This document shows, piece after piece, positions 1 to 7,815 of a DNA stretch of 24,274 nt; position 1 is the stretch's first letter, and every line of letters begins with the position of its first letter. Source of the stretch: CAYJEQ01 sp964370185 (lineage in GTDB: Bacteria > Bacillota > Clostridia > Oscillospirales > Ruminococcaceae); NCBI GenBank assembly GCA_964370185.1, contig CAYJIJ010000036.1:1-24274 (forward strand), given 5' to 3'. The notes below the pieces were generated by a model. The model was not told where the DNA came from, searched no databases, and saw only the letters and a list, made by a program, of their open reading frames with translations. A program made the position numbers and the translations under genes.

Positions 1-112
1 TTTTTTGCTTACTGTGTCACCTAAAACTTTCAAATTACGCTCATATACCCTCGTATTACTCGCTTATTTAAAAGTTTTGCTCCTTGTCCTTCATCTTTTC
101 TCTTTAGTCTCA
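1..112. other. Left-edge region with no clear gene
   Basis: No supported gene. On the minus strand a frame stays open from position 63 to the window edge after a TAA at 64-66, and would encode residues ending VYERNLKVLGDTVSKK. The only start codon in that frame is TTG at 31-33, with no well-placed Shine-Dalgarno. It may be the beginning of the next minus-strand gene, but the visible part is too short to decide. Confidence 0.3.
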
Positions 113-174
113 CAGATTGCAGACTATCTCTGCAATCTGACAGCCCTACCCCACCTCTTGGTGGAGTAGGGCTG
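113..174 (-). terminator. Two back-to-back hairpins after the potD-like gene
   Basis: Two perfect or near-perfect inverted repeats lie head to tail just after the potD stop codon. The first met by RNA polymerase is 141-174: a 9-bp outer stem CAGCCCTAC/GTAGGGCTG, one C/A mismatch, then CCACC/GGTGG with a 4-nt loop. The second is 113-139: an 11-bp stem CAGATTGCAGA/TCTGCAATCTG with loop CTATC. Neither is followed by a run of U on the minus strand, so this is not a textbook intrinsic terminator. It probably ends the operon or protects its mRNA 3' end. Confidence 0.55.
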
Positions 175-179
175 TAAAA

Positions 180-1268
180 TTATTGTCCGCTCAGAGTTCT
201 AAATTCTGTCCACACTTTTACATGTGCTTCATCTGCTTCTGCGCTGATATTTTGAATCATTTCGGTTTCACTGTTAAACTCTGCTGGAATTGTTAAGAAT
301 GGTTTAAATTCATCAGCTATAAGTTCATCAGCCGCCATGTTTGTGCAGTAATATCCAAGCCATTCAAAGCTTTGCTTGCCCATTTCTGGGCGAAGAATAA
401 AGTCGATAAATGCATGAGCGGCATCGGAATTTGGAGCGTTTGTAGGTATAAACTGCACTATTAGTCCAAATCCAACTCCCTCGGTAGGGTATACTACCTC
501 AAGCTCAGGATTTGCAAGCACTGCCATTGTCACCTGACTTGTGTACATTACTGCGGCAGAAACTTCACCCGAGATTATGTCGTCTTGCAGATTGTCATCT
601 TTTATAAGTCTGATATTTGGTGCAAGCTCGTTTAGCTTTTCGCCCGCCGCTTCTATTGTGGCGATGTCGGTGGTATTATAGCTCTCACCCAATACTTTTA
701 GCGCCATACCGTTTATTACTCTGTAATTTCCTATTACAGCAAGATTGTCTTCTAAAGCAGGATTCCATAAATCAGCGTAGCCGTTTATCTCTATGTCCAC
801 AGTTGCAGGGTTGTATACTATTGTTTGAACGCCTGCGCCGTGCGGTACTGTGTATTTATCCTCTGGATCAAAGAATTGACCTTGGTACATTGGGTTTACA
901 TTTGCTAAATTAGGGATTAGTGATTTATCAATTTCCATTGCAAGCCCTTCAGCTATTACAGTTTCACTGATATAATCGTCTGCGATTATAAGGTCGTAGT
1001 CGCCACCCTCGGCAGCTTGAAGACGGGATAGCATTGTTTCATTGGTATCAAAGCTTGAGTAATTTACCTTTATGCCTGTTTCTTCGGTGAATGCATCAAG
1101 CACTTCTTGGGGAAACATTCCCTCCCATGTAAATAAATTTAGCTCTCCAGCCTCTTGGGGTGCAGATGTGTCCTCTGCTGGTTCTGATGGCTGCTCACTC
1201 TGGCTACATGCAGTCAAAAAACTGAGTGCTAAAGCTAAAGTCAGTGCCATGCAAATTAGTTTTTTCAT
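180..1268 (-). CDS. potD: PotD/PotF-like ABC transporter substrate-binding lipoprotein
   Basis: This is the extracellular solute-binding protein of an ABC importer, last gene of a potABCD-type operon. Length is 362 aa. The N-terminus is a lipoprotein signal with lipobox LTAC, so Cys21 would be lipidated. From about residue 43 the protein follows E. coli PotD closely (LNLFTWEG, FTEETGIKV, NETM, YDLIIADDY, ESYNTTD, FILRPEM). W48, Y99 and Y306 correspond to PotD W34, Y85 and Y293. The residues that bind polyamine in E. coli PotD are changed, however: D168 is N181, E171 is V184, W255 is G268 and D257 is I270. The family assignment is sound, but a polyamine ligand is doubtful. The start ATG has an AGGAGA site. 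It lies 45 nt after potC, and a double hairpin follows the stop. Confidence 0.88.
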   Translation of the reverse strand: MKKLICMALTLALALSFLTACSQSEQPSEPAEDTSAPQEAGELNLFTWEGMFPQEVLDAFTEETGIKVNYSSFDTNETMLSRLQAAEGGDYDLIIADDYISETVIAEGLAMEIDKSLIPNLANVNPMYQGQFFDPEDKYTVPHGAGVQTIVYNPATVDIEINGYADLWNPALEDNLAVIGNYRVINGMALKVLGESYNTTDIATIEAAGEKLNELAPNIRLIKDDNLQDDIISGEVSAAVMYTSQVTMAVLANPELEVVYPTEGVGFGLIVQFIPTNAPNSDAAHAFIDFILRPEMGKQSFEWLGYYCTNMAADELIADEFKPFLTIPAEFNSETEMIQNISAEADEAHVKVWTEFRTLSGQ

Positions 1269-1313
1269 ATATCTTCTCCTTTTTGGCTTTTTATTCTTTC
1301 GAACATAAGCATT

Positions 1314-2117
1314 TTATTTATTGTAATTTGAGCGCGCTATAAGGTTGCTCAAAATAACAAGCAGTATTGTTGCCGCAAGCATTAGTGTGCACAGGGCGTT
1401 AATTTCGGGTGTTACACCCGTTCTAAGTTGGGTATATACTTTTATCGGCAGGGTATTCACATTTACACCGGTTACAAATAAGCTTATGATTACATCGTCA
1501 AAGCTCATCGCAAAGCTAAGTAACATACCACTCAAAATGGCTGGGAATAGCAGTGGGAATGTAATGTCGAAAAATGCGCGTATTTCTCCTGCTCCTAAAT
1601 CTTTCGAAGCCTCAACTAAGCTCTTATCCATACCCACAAGCCTTGCTTTAACAAGCATGTATATATATGGGATGCAAAAGGTAGTGTGGCCGATAATGAG
1701 TGTAGTCATTCCAAATGGTAGACCCAACAGCGAGAAAAAAACCAAAAACACCATGGCTAAAATAATCTCGGGTATCATTATGGGCAGCATGGTAAGAAAT
1801 TCTATTGGGCTTCGTGTTTTAGTCTTAATTTTTGTAAAACCCACCGCAGCAAGTGTGCCGATAACTGCCGCCGCAGTGCTTGAAGATGCCGCTAAAACTA
1901 TGCTGTTTCGCAAAGCGATGAACATTTCTTCATCACTAAATAGCTCCCTATACCATTTGAGTGAAAACCCTCCCCAGATGCTTGAGATTTTGCTTTCGTT
2001 AAAAGAGTATATAATTACAAGCACTATGGGTAGATAGATAAGCAAAGTTACTACCGCCAAATATATATGGGAGAACTTTATTTTAGAGCTTTTTTTCCTT
2101 GAAACTACATTATTCAT
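1314..2117 (-). CDS. potC: ABC transporter permease, PotC type
   Basis: Integral membrane permease of the spermidine/putrescine-type importer, about 267 aa with roughly six membrane segments (the first is near residues 17-40, IYLAVVTLLIYLPIVLVIIY). The cytoplasmic EAA loop that docks on the ATPase is clear: SLVEASKDLGAGEIRAFFDI followed by FPLLFPAILSG. The N-terminal region YSFNESKISSIWGGFSLKWY is typical of PotC. The preferred start ATG overlaps the potB stop as TGATG; a GTG three bases upstream (2120) is equally in frame. The site GGAGG lies inside the end of potB, so the two genes are probably translationally coupled. I see no missing motif. Confidence 0.9.
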   Translation of the reverse strand: MNNVVSRKKSSKIKFSHIYLAVVTLLIYLPIVLVIIYSFNESKISSIWGGFSLKWYRELFSDEEMFIALRNSIVLAASSSTAAAVIGTLAAVGFTKIKTKTRSPIEFLTMLPIMIPEIILAMVFLVFFSLLGLPFGMTTLIIGHTTFCIPYIYMLVKARLVGMDKSLVEASKDLGAGEIRAFFDITFPLLFPAILSGMLLSFAMSFDDVIISLFVTGVNVNTLPIKVYTQLRTGVTPEINALCTLMLAATILLVILSNLIARSNYNK

Positions 2118-2971
2118 CACACTAAGCCCTCCAAACTATCGCTTTTGGTTATACGCTTATAAAGCGAAATCAAAAGGGTGGTAAAGAGCATTAGCAAAAC
2201 TGCAAGTGCCGCCGCAAATGGCCAGTTGTGGGCTTTTAATAACTGGTCCTGTATTAGGCTACCAACTAACACCACTTTATTTCCTCCAAGGATATCGGCA
2301 ATAAAAAAGAGCCCCATACTCGGAATGAAGGTGAGGATAATGCCCGATAGTAACCCTGGCATGGTGAGCTTTAGAGTTATGCTTAAAAAGGCTTGTGTGC
2401 GTGTTGCCCCAAGATTTCTTGCCGCCTCCACGAGATTCCAGTCCATCTTCTCCGCACTTGAGTAAACACTGAGTATCATAAACTGCAAGAGCGCATACAC
2501 CATCCCAACAACTACGGCAGGATATGTATATAGAAGCTTTAGCGGTGCATCGGTTATGCCTAAAAACATCAGCGCACTGTCTAAAGTGCCATTTGCTCTG
2601 AGGACTATTATCCACCCATAAAGTCTAATAAGGCTATTAGTCCAAAAGGGTATCATTATAAGCATCATCATAAGCTTTTTGCCTTTATTTGTGAGGCGTG
2701 CCATAAAATATCCGAAAGGGTATCCTATAAGTACAACAAAAAATGTACTGATAACTGCGAGTTTTAAAGATTCTGTAAAAGTATTTAAATATACGGGATC
2801 AAGTATATTTATATAGCTTTTCGTGCTAAACTGATGTATTACACCCCATCCCTCGCTCGGTGTCATAAAGCTTATATATATCATATAAATAAGCGGCCCT
2901 GCTACAAAGATAAGCGTAAATAGATATAGGGGTAAAAGCATCAGCCAGAGGCTTTTAGATTTTTTAGTCAA
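2117..2971 (-). CDS. potB: ABC transporter permease, PotB type
   Basis: First permease subunit of the potABCD-type importer, with about six membrane segments. The EAA motif NLVEAARNLGATRTQAFLSI followed by LTMPGLLSG contacts the PotA ATPase, and the N-terminal stretch LPLYLFTLIFVAGPLIYMIYIS is typical of PotB. The longest frame starts with ATG at 3007, but that start overlaps potA by 29 nt and has only a weak upstream GGAAAG. I prefer the TTG at 2971, giving MTKKSKSLWL, because AGAGGGGTGA precedes it by 7 nt and it leaves a 7-nt gap after potA. The alternative adds 12 residues and does not change the function. Confidence 0.88.
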   Translation of the reverse strand: MTKKSKSLWLMLLPLYLFTLIFVAGPLIYMIYISFMTPSEGWGVIHQFSTKSYINILDPVYLNTFTESLKLAVISTFFVVLIGYPFGYFMARLTNKGKKLMMMLIMIPFWTNSLIRLYGWIIVLRANGTLDSALMFLGITDAPLKLLYTYPAVVVGMVYALLQFMILSVYSSAEKMDWNLVEAARNLGATRTQAFLSITLKLTMPGLLSGIILTFIPSMGLFFIADILGGNKVVLVGSLIQDQLLKAHNWPFAAALAVLLMLFTTLLISLYKRITKSDSLEGLV

Positions 2972-2978
2972 CGCTTTT

Positions 2979-4112
2979 TCACCCCTCTGCAATCTGTTTT
3001 TGTTCATGACTTCTTTCCGACTTTGCCAAATTTACATCAACGGGTATCGCATGTTCTGCTTTCCATGTAAGACATAGTGTGCCACCAATATCTATATCAC
3101 TGTCTATTCCATGGCGGCTCACGATAATATCCACTCCACTCTCTGTTTGAAGCGAAAGCCTGAGCTGTCCGCCTGTAAACATTTTTTCACTGACTACGGC
3201 AACTAAATCGCATGCACGATCCCTCACCTTAAATCCGATATTTTCACTGCGCACTGCAAGTCGGACATTTTCCCCTATCTCAAAGTGGTGGGTGGCGGTT
3301 ATAGCATTGACAACACCATCCTTACAGACTACCTTCATGGTGCCCTCATCGCTATTAATGCTTTCAACTGTGCCCTCAAATAAATTTGAACTGCCGACAA
3401 AGCTTGCCACAAATGATGTTTCGGGTTTATCGTAAATGTCGGTCGGGGTGCCTATTTGCTCAAATCTTCCCTCACGCATAATTGCTATGCGACTTGACAT
3501 ATTAAGTGCTTCTTCTTGATCGTGCGTAATATAAATAAATGTAATTCCAAGCTGTTTTTGCAGGCGTTTTAATTCTGTTTGCATCTGTCTGCGAAGCTGT
3601 AAGTCCAAAGCTCCGAGTGGCTCATCTAAAAGCAGTAACTTTGGCTTGCTCACTATACTTCTTGCTATTGCCACCCTTTGGCGTTGACCGCCTGAGAGCT
3701 CGGATGGCATTCTTTTTTCATAACCCTCTAAACGCACTAAAGACAGTGCGTGCTCCACTGCATTCTGCATTTCTTCCTTGGTTGCCTTTTTAAGTTTTAA
3801 GCTGTAAGCAATGTTTGCCGCCACATTCATGTGGGGAAAAAGTGCATAGTTTTGAAAGACCATGCTCATATCACGCTTATTGGCAGGCCGCTCGGTAATA
3901 TCTTCCCCTTGCAATAGCACTGCACCGCGGTCGGGTGTTTCAAGTCCTGCTAAAATACGAAGCAGGGTGGTTTTTCCGCATCCGCTCGAACCGAGTAAAG
4001 TTATAAACTCACCCGACTTTACCTCGAGATTTATATTATCAAGTACGCGTGCTGTTGCAAAGCTTTTGCTGATATTTTTTATTTCTAAGATATTCTCTTT
4101 TATATTTTGCAT
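2979..4112 (-). CDS. potA: ABC transporter ATP-binding protein, PotA type
   Basis: ATPase that powers the PotBC permeases, 377 aa, first gene of the operon. Visible motifs: Walker A GSSGCGKT (41-48), Q-loop Q87, signature LSGGQRQR (139-146), Walker B LLLLDEP with D163, and the switch His in ITHDQEEA (H197). Beyond residue ~235 lies a C-terminal TOBE-type domain (VGSSNLFEGTVESI, LAVRSENIGF), which is usual for PotA/MalK-class ATPases and absent from short ATPases. The length fits the family. The ATG has a CAGGAGC site 7 nt upstream. The leader is about 140 nt from a likely promoter and contains a terminator-like hairpin, which may control the whole operon. Confidence 0.93.
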   Translation of the reverse strand: MQNIKENILEIKNISKSFATARVLDNINLEVKSGEFITLLGSSGCGKTTLLRILAGLETPDRGAVLLQGEDITERPANKRDMSMVFQNYALFPHMNVAANIAYSLKLKKATKEEMQNAVEHALSLVRLEGYEKRMPSELSGGQRQRVAIARSIVSKPKLLLLDEPLGALDLQLRRQMQTELKRLQKQLGITFIYITHDQEEALNMSSRIAIMREGRFEQIGTPTDIYDKPETSFVASFVGSSNLFEGTVESINSDEGTMKVVCKDGVVNAITATHHFEIGENVRLAVRSENIGFKVRDRACDLVAVVSEKMFTGGQLRLSLQTESGVDIIVSRHGIDSDIDIGGTLCLTWKAEHAIPVDVNLAKSERSHEQKQIAEG

Positions 4113-4199
4113 ATTTAATGCTCCTGTTATTTTAATTACATAAGCTCCGCTTGCGTTTTGGGTAAAATTCTAATTGTGTAGGTATTTTAAGTAGTTATA

Positions 4200-4234
4200 A
4201 TAAAAATTGCTCCACAATAGCTTTATGTAGAGCA
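4200..4234 (-). terminator. Terminator-like hairpin in the potA leader (possible attenuator)
   Basis: On the minus-strand RNA, UGCUCUACA (4234-4226) pairs with UGUGGAGCA (4216-4208): nine pairs including one U-G, with a 9-nt loop, followed at once by AUUUUUAUUAU. This looks like an intrinsic terminator placed about 20 nt after the predicted transcription start and about 95 nt before the potA start codon. It could act as an attenuator, or end a very short RNA. Confidence 0.45.
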
Positions 4235-4258
4235 CGGAAAATTCTATCTTATCTCCCT

Positions 4259-4286
4259 ATTATACAAATCACTAATTACATTTTAA
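4259..4286 (-). promoter_or_regulatory. Probable sigma-A promoter for potABCD
   Basis: On the minus strand the -35 box is TTAAAA (4281-4286) and the -10 box TATAAT (4259-4264), separated by 16 nt. The -10 is perfect and preceded by TTG; the -35 matches four of six. The predicted start of transcription is near 4252, giving a leader of about 140 nt. The rest of the 408-nt gap upstream of potA is very AT-rich, with the terminator of the preceding gene at 4438-4488. Confidence 0.55.
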
Positions 4287-4437
4287 TAAATTATTCCAAA
4301 AAAGTAAATATGTTTTTTATATTTTATACTACTATCTTATATGAGTTAACGCATATTGATGGGATTTAGATGTATAAATAGTCTATTTTTTATCATATTA
4401 TTGATAAATGTTAAAAAATTAACACTACCCTCCTATT

Positions 4438-4488
4438 AAAAAGCATCTACCCCTCCTCACCATAGGTAAGAAGGGGCAGATGCTTTTT
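4438..4488 (-). terminator. Intrinsic terminator after the EAL-domain sensor gene
   Basis: The stem AAAAAGCATCT (4438-4448) pairs with AGATGCTTTTT (4478-4488). CCCCT/AGGGG pairs further in, and CTCACC/GGTAAG (one mismatch) closes around the loop ATA. A run of T follows on the minus strand and also on the plus strand, so it can work in both directions. It separates the sensor gene from potABCD. Confidence 0.85.
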
Positions 4489-4520
4489 ATCTTAGGATAT
4501 TATTTGTGATAATACCTGCA

Positions 4521-7442
4521 TTATAATAAACTAATTGTATATATCTTTTTCTCAGTGAGTACATCTTTAAAATCCTTCTCGTTCATAGGTCTTGCAAAGT
4601 AGTAGCCCTGCGCATAGTCACACCCTATATCTCTTAACCATATCGCTTGTGCAGCAGTTTCCACTCCTTCTGCCACAACTTGCATATTTAGATGTTTTGC
4701 CATGCTTATTACATCTGTAACAACAACTGTACTTTTTGCGCCCTGTCCCTTGAGGTCGAAAAACGCCTTATCGAGCTTTAATACATCTGCCTCGATAGCT
4801 GAAAGCCTATTAAGAGAGGATACTCCTGCACCGAAATCGTCAATTGAGATTGCAAATCCACATGCTTTAAACATTTTAACCACGGCAAGGAATTGATCTA
4901 CATTTGTTTCAACTGCACTTTCAGTAATTTCAAGCTCTATCGCCTCAGGATTAACTCCATATTTTTCAAGAATATTATTCACACGGGGTATAATATTCTC
5001 TGCAAGTATTGTATGCGCAGATAAATTAACTGAAATGCGGGGCAACTGCATTTTCCTATCATTTTCTTTAATAAATTTGCAAACATCTTCTAAAACATAC
5101 ATATCTAAATATGAAATAAAACCATTTTCTTCGAACACCGGAATAAATTCATCGGGATATATTTTTTCGCCAAGCCTTGGTGTCCAGCGTACAAGTGCCT
5201 CAGCGCCACCGACTTTTAAGGTGCTAAAATCAATTTTAGGTTGATATTCAACAACAAACTCACGCTCCTTCAGTGCCTGCTCCATGCGGAAAGTGATATT
5301 GATTTTGTCTTCATACCGCTTGCGCATCTTATCATCAAATGTTGTAAATGTTGTGGTGTGTGCATTCTTACCTGCCACTCTCGCATTGTCCGCTTGCCCT
5401 ATGAGCGAAGTCCCTTTTATCTTTACATCATTTGCGATAACATTACCAAATGCCATAGATATTTTATATTTTTGGCTTATGCTATCCTCGATTGCAGGTA
5501 GTATATGACTACTATAAAGCTGGCGAATTTCACCACCGTCATTTACATGCCTGAATATCAAGAATTGGTCGCCCGTTCTTCTGCTAACTAACGCCGAGGT
5601 ATTCTCTAATGCCTTTTTAAGTGCATCTCCAATAGCTACTATAACACTCGTCCCTCTATCTGCGCTAAAATGGGTATTGATGGTCTTAAACATATTGATA
5701 TCAAAAGATATCATCTCATATTCTCCCGGTTTTGCATCCGCTAATTTTTCATTCACGGCTTCCCTAAACCTCTGAATTGCGATAAGGCCTGTAAGTGGGT
5801 CTGTGTTGTAAGATTGTATAAGTGCTTCTCTCTTGTTGACTTGTTCCCTGTAATACAGTGCTATAAATGCTGCGGCAGTGATAATAAATAACATTGCGAA
5901 ATAGTACCAATAATCGGTGACAAACTCCATAAATCCGGTTTCATTACTTGGAAGAGCGTCGTTTGAATTGCTTTCTATTATCGCTCTATACTCTCGTTCT
6001 GAAAATTTGTCCGCCATAACATTAAATATTGGCACATACTCATCTGCAATATCATCATTTATTAAAAACTGCATTGGCACCGCACCATCGGTATGAATAG
6101 TTGATGTGTTTAAATCATCAAAGTATATTTCGGTATATGTAGTCGCACTTTCGGTGCAGATTAGCATATCTGTATCGCCTGCTGCAAAGCCGTCAAGGAG
6201 CTCGTGCCAATCGGTGTAGAAAACAAATTCTGAGTTCGGGGCAGCATTTAAGTAAGCATCAAAATCAACTGTTTGGTATGGCAATGATCCTATCTTGACA
6301 TTGGATGCAAATATTTCGTGCGTTGCGGTTGTATCTAAAATATTATTGTTTATTACTGCATATATCGGTATCTCATAAAATGGCTCACTAAATGCGTAAT
6401 TTTCATATTCGCCGGTTTCATTTCCGTAGAGTGTGAGAAGGATATCAAAATCTTTGTAACTATCCTGTGCGTCTGTAATGCTATATGGGTGATAATTCAC
6501 TTCAAACCCATAGCGCTCTGCGAATTTTTTTAAAACATCCACCATCACACCGTCCGCTTCTCCCTCGTCATTTGTGTAGGATATCGGAGAAAAACCTGTG
6601 GCATATCCCACTTCCAGTGGCCTTTGCTTTAATATTTCAGATTCTCTGATTGTGAGCCCTCGGTGGCTGATTTCTATATTATCCGAAAGATATTTTTCTT
6701 CAAGCTCCATGAAGAAATTCCCCTCAGTGTGGATAATCTCTAAATATGCCTCATCTATTATGTCCATGAGCTCTGTGTTTTCTAAACTTGTTATTAAGTA
6801 TAAATTATATACACCAAGATTTAATATATTATTTAAATCATGTGAGGATGGGTCCTCGGAATATGTTATGAATAAATCAGCTTCTTGCTCCATGTATGTT
6901 TCTGTTTCGCCATAAAGATAATTTACACTAATATTATTATCTTCACAAAATTTATTGAGCACTTCCACTCCAACATTTTCATCATATACAGCTACATTTT
7001 TCCCATCAATAGCACTTACATCCGCATAACGAATATCCATATCGGACGACATAAGCGCAATATATGTTTTTGTATATGGGTTTTCTGAATAATGCACAAG
7101 CTCTCTTCTCTCGTCATTTCGCGTATTAAATCCGCCCACATCTACATAACCACTTCTAACAGCTTCTATCATACTATCAGCAATTGGCACAAATTCAAAT
7201 TGCAAACCGCTCCTCTCGGACATTTTTTGTAAAACTTCATATCCATAGCCTTTATTGTTTTTGCTATCAATATCTACAATCATATCGTCAAAGGTCGAGT
7301 AGTAGCCCACTCGTATAGGCTCGGTATATGCAATTGGAGTTACAGCTGTATTAGTGTCAGCTTCTGCTTTGAAAACTAAAAAAGGCGTTGAAATTGCTAT
7401 TATCATGCAAAAAATAGTGGCAATGCATAGGGGCTTTTTCAT
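4521..7442 (-). CDS. Membrane sensor with two solute-binding domains, degenerate GGDEF and intact EAL (probable c-di-GMP phosphodiesterase)
   Basis: A 973-aa protein. A signal peptide or N-terminal anchor (1-29) precedes two SBP_bac_3-like domains outside the cell (about 40-255 and 275-495), then a membrane helix (511-530), a GGDEF domain (about 545-705) and an EAL domain (about 715-965). The GGDEF signature reads RTGDQF (622-627), so the catalytic Glu is Gln and cyclase activity is unlikely. The EAL domain looks complete: E748 of EAL, N807, E836, E841, D868-D869, K889, E925 and Q945. The first binding domain keeps an Arg (R112) where HisJ-type proteins hold the amino-acid carboxylate; the second has no such Arg (GEYENYAFS). 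I infer a receptor that lowers c-di-GMP in response to a small extracellular ligand. The start has a strong AAGGAGG site, and the gene has its own promoter and terminator. Confidence 0.9.
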   Translation of the reverse strand: MKKPLCIATIFCMIIAISTPFLVFKAEADTNTAVTPIAYTEPIRVGYYSTFDDMIVDIDSKNNKGYGYEVLQKMSERSGLQFEFVPIADSMIEAVRSGYVDVGGFNTRNDERRELVHYSENPYTKTYIALMSSDMDIRYADVSAIDGKNVAVYDENVGVEVLNKFCEDNNISVNYLYGETETYMEQEADLFITYSEDPSSHDLNNILNLGVYNLYLITSLENTELMDIIDEAYLEIIHTEGNFFMELEEKYLSDNIEISHRGLTIRESEILKQRPLEVGYATGFSPISYTNDEGEADGVMVDVLKKFAERYGFEVNYHPYSITDAQDSYKDFDILLTLYGNETGEYENYAFSEPFYEIPIYAVINNNILDTTATHEIFASNVKIGSLPYQTVDFDAYLNAAPNSEFVFYTDWHELLDGFAAGDTDMLICTESATTYTEIYFDDLNTSTIHTDGAVPMQFLINDDIADEYVPIFNVMADKFSEREYRAIIESNSNDALPSNETGFMEFVTDYWYYFAMLFIITAAAFIALYYREQVNKREALIQSYNTDPLTGLIAIQRFREAVNEKLADAKPGEYEMISFDINMFKTINTHFSADRGTSVIVAIGDALKKALENTSALVSRRTGDQFLIFRHVNDGGEIRQLYSSHILPAIEDSISQKYKISMAFGNVIANDVKIKGTSLIGQADNARVAGKNAHTTTFTTFDDKMRKRYEDKINITFRMEQALKEREFVVEYQPKIDFSTLKVGGAEALVRWTPRLGEKIYPDEFIPVFEENGFISYLDMYVLEDVCKFIKENDRKMQLPRISVNLSAHTILAENIIPRVNNILEKYGVNPEAIELEITESAVETNVDQFLAVVKMFKACGFAISIDDFGAGVSSLNRLSAIEADVLKLDKAFFDLKGQGAKSTVVVTDVISMAKHLNMQVVAEGVETAAQAIWLRDIGCDYAQGYYFARPMNEKDFKDVLTEKKIYTISLL

Positions 7443-7706
7443 TTTAGTATCCTCCTTAATTCATCTGTTACTGCGTACATTGGTAGAATTGTAATAAATC
7501 GCAAGTACAGCTTCGTGTTAATTAATTGGTAAATATTGCATAATTTTTCTAATATTTTAACAATATTTTTACCATATTATATCGAATTTTGTCGAATAAG
7601 TCAATAGATTTGTACGATTTCCTGCAATATTGTAAACTTTTCATCACCAAATTATAGATGAGCTAACGAAATTATACTGATTTTATTGGAGTAGTTTTCA
7701 CTAAAA
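7443..7706 (-). promoter_or_regulatory. Long leader and upstream region of the EAL-domain sensor gene
   Basis: The gap between the sensor gene and the CNNM gene is 373 nt. It holds the CNNM terminator, a strong promoter at 7576-7604 and a ~126-nt untranslated leader. Near the predicted transcript start, GGTAAA..TATTG and CAATATTTACC (7528-7538 with 7561-7573) can form an 11-bp stem with a 2-nt bulge and a 22-nt loop. I do not recognise a known riboswitch here, including a c-di-GMP one. Confidence 0.4.
7576..7604 (-). promoter_or_regulatory. Strong sigma-A promoter of the EAL-domain sensor gene
   Basis: TTGACT (7599-7604) and TATAAT (7576-7581) on the minus strand are separated by exactly 17 nt. 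This is the best promoter match in the window. Transcription would start near 7569. Confidence 0.8.
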
Positions 7707-7750
7707 AAGATGGATAGTATACAGCTTTTGCTGATTATACTATCCATCTT
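7703..7750 (-). terminator. Intrinsic terminator after the CNNM-type gene
   Basis: A 15-bp perfect stem, AAGATGGATAGTATA (7707-7721) with TATACTATCCATCTT (7736-7750), encloses CAGC-TTTT-GCTG, which can extend the hairpin. On the minus strand six T residues follow the stem. It ends the CNNM gene transcript 66 nt after the stop codon. Confidence 0.9.
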
Positions 7751-7815
7751 ATCATTCATTTCATTCTCTTTTGCTAAAAGGTTGCCTATTATAAGCATTA
7801 TGTTATGTTTTGCAT

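Noticed and set aside
1345..2037. A 230-codon plus-strand frame opposite potC
   Set aside because: Antisense shadow of a well-supported permease gene.
7443..7575. A c-di-GMP riboswitch in the leader of the EAL-domain gene
   Set aside because: I could not find the conserved core or a GNRA-type tetraloop stem arrangement expected of that class.
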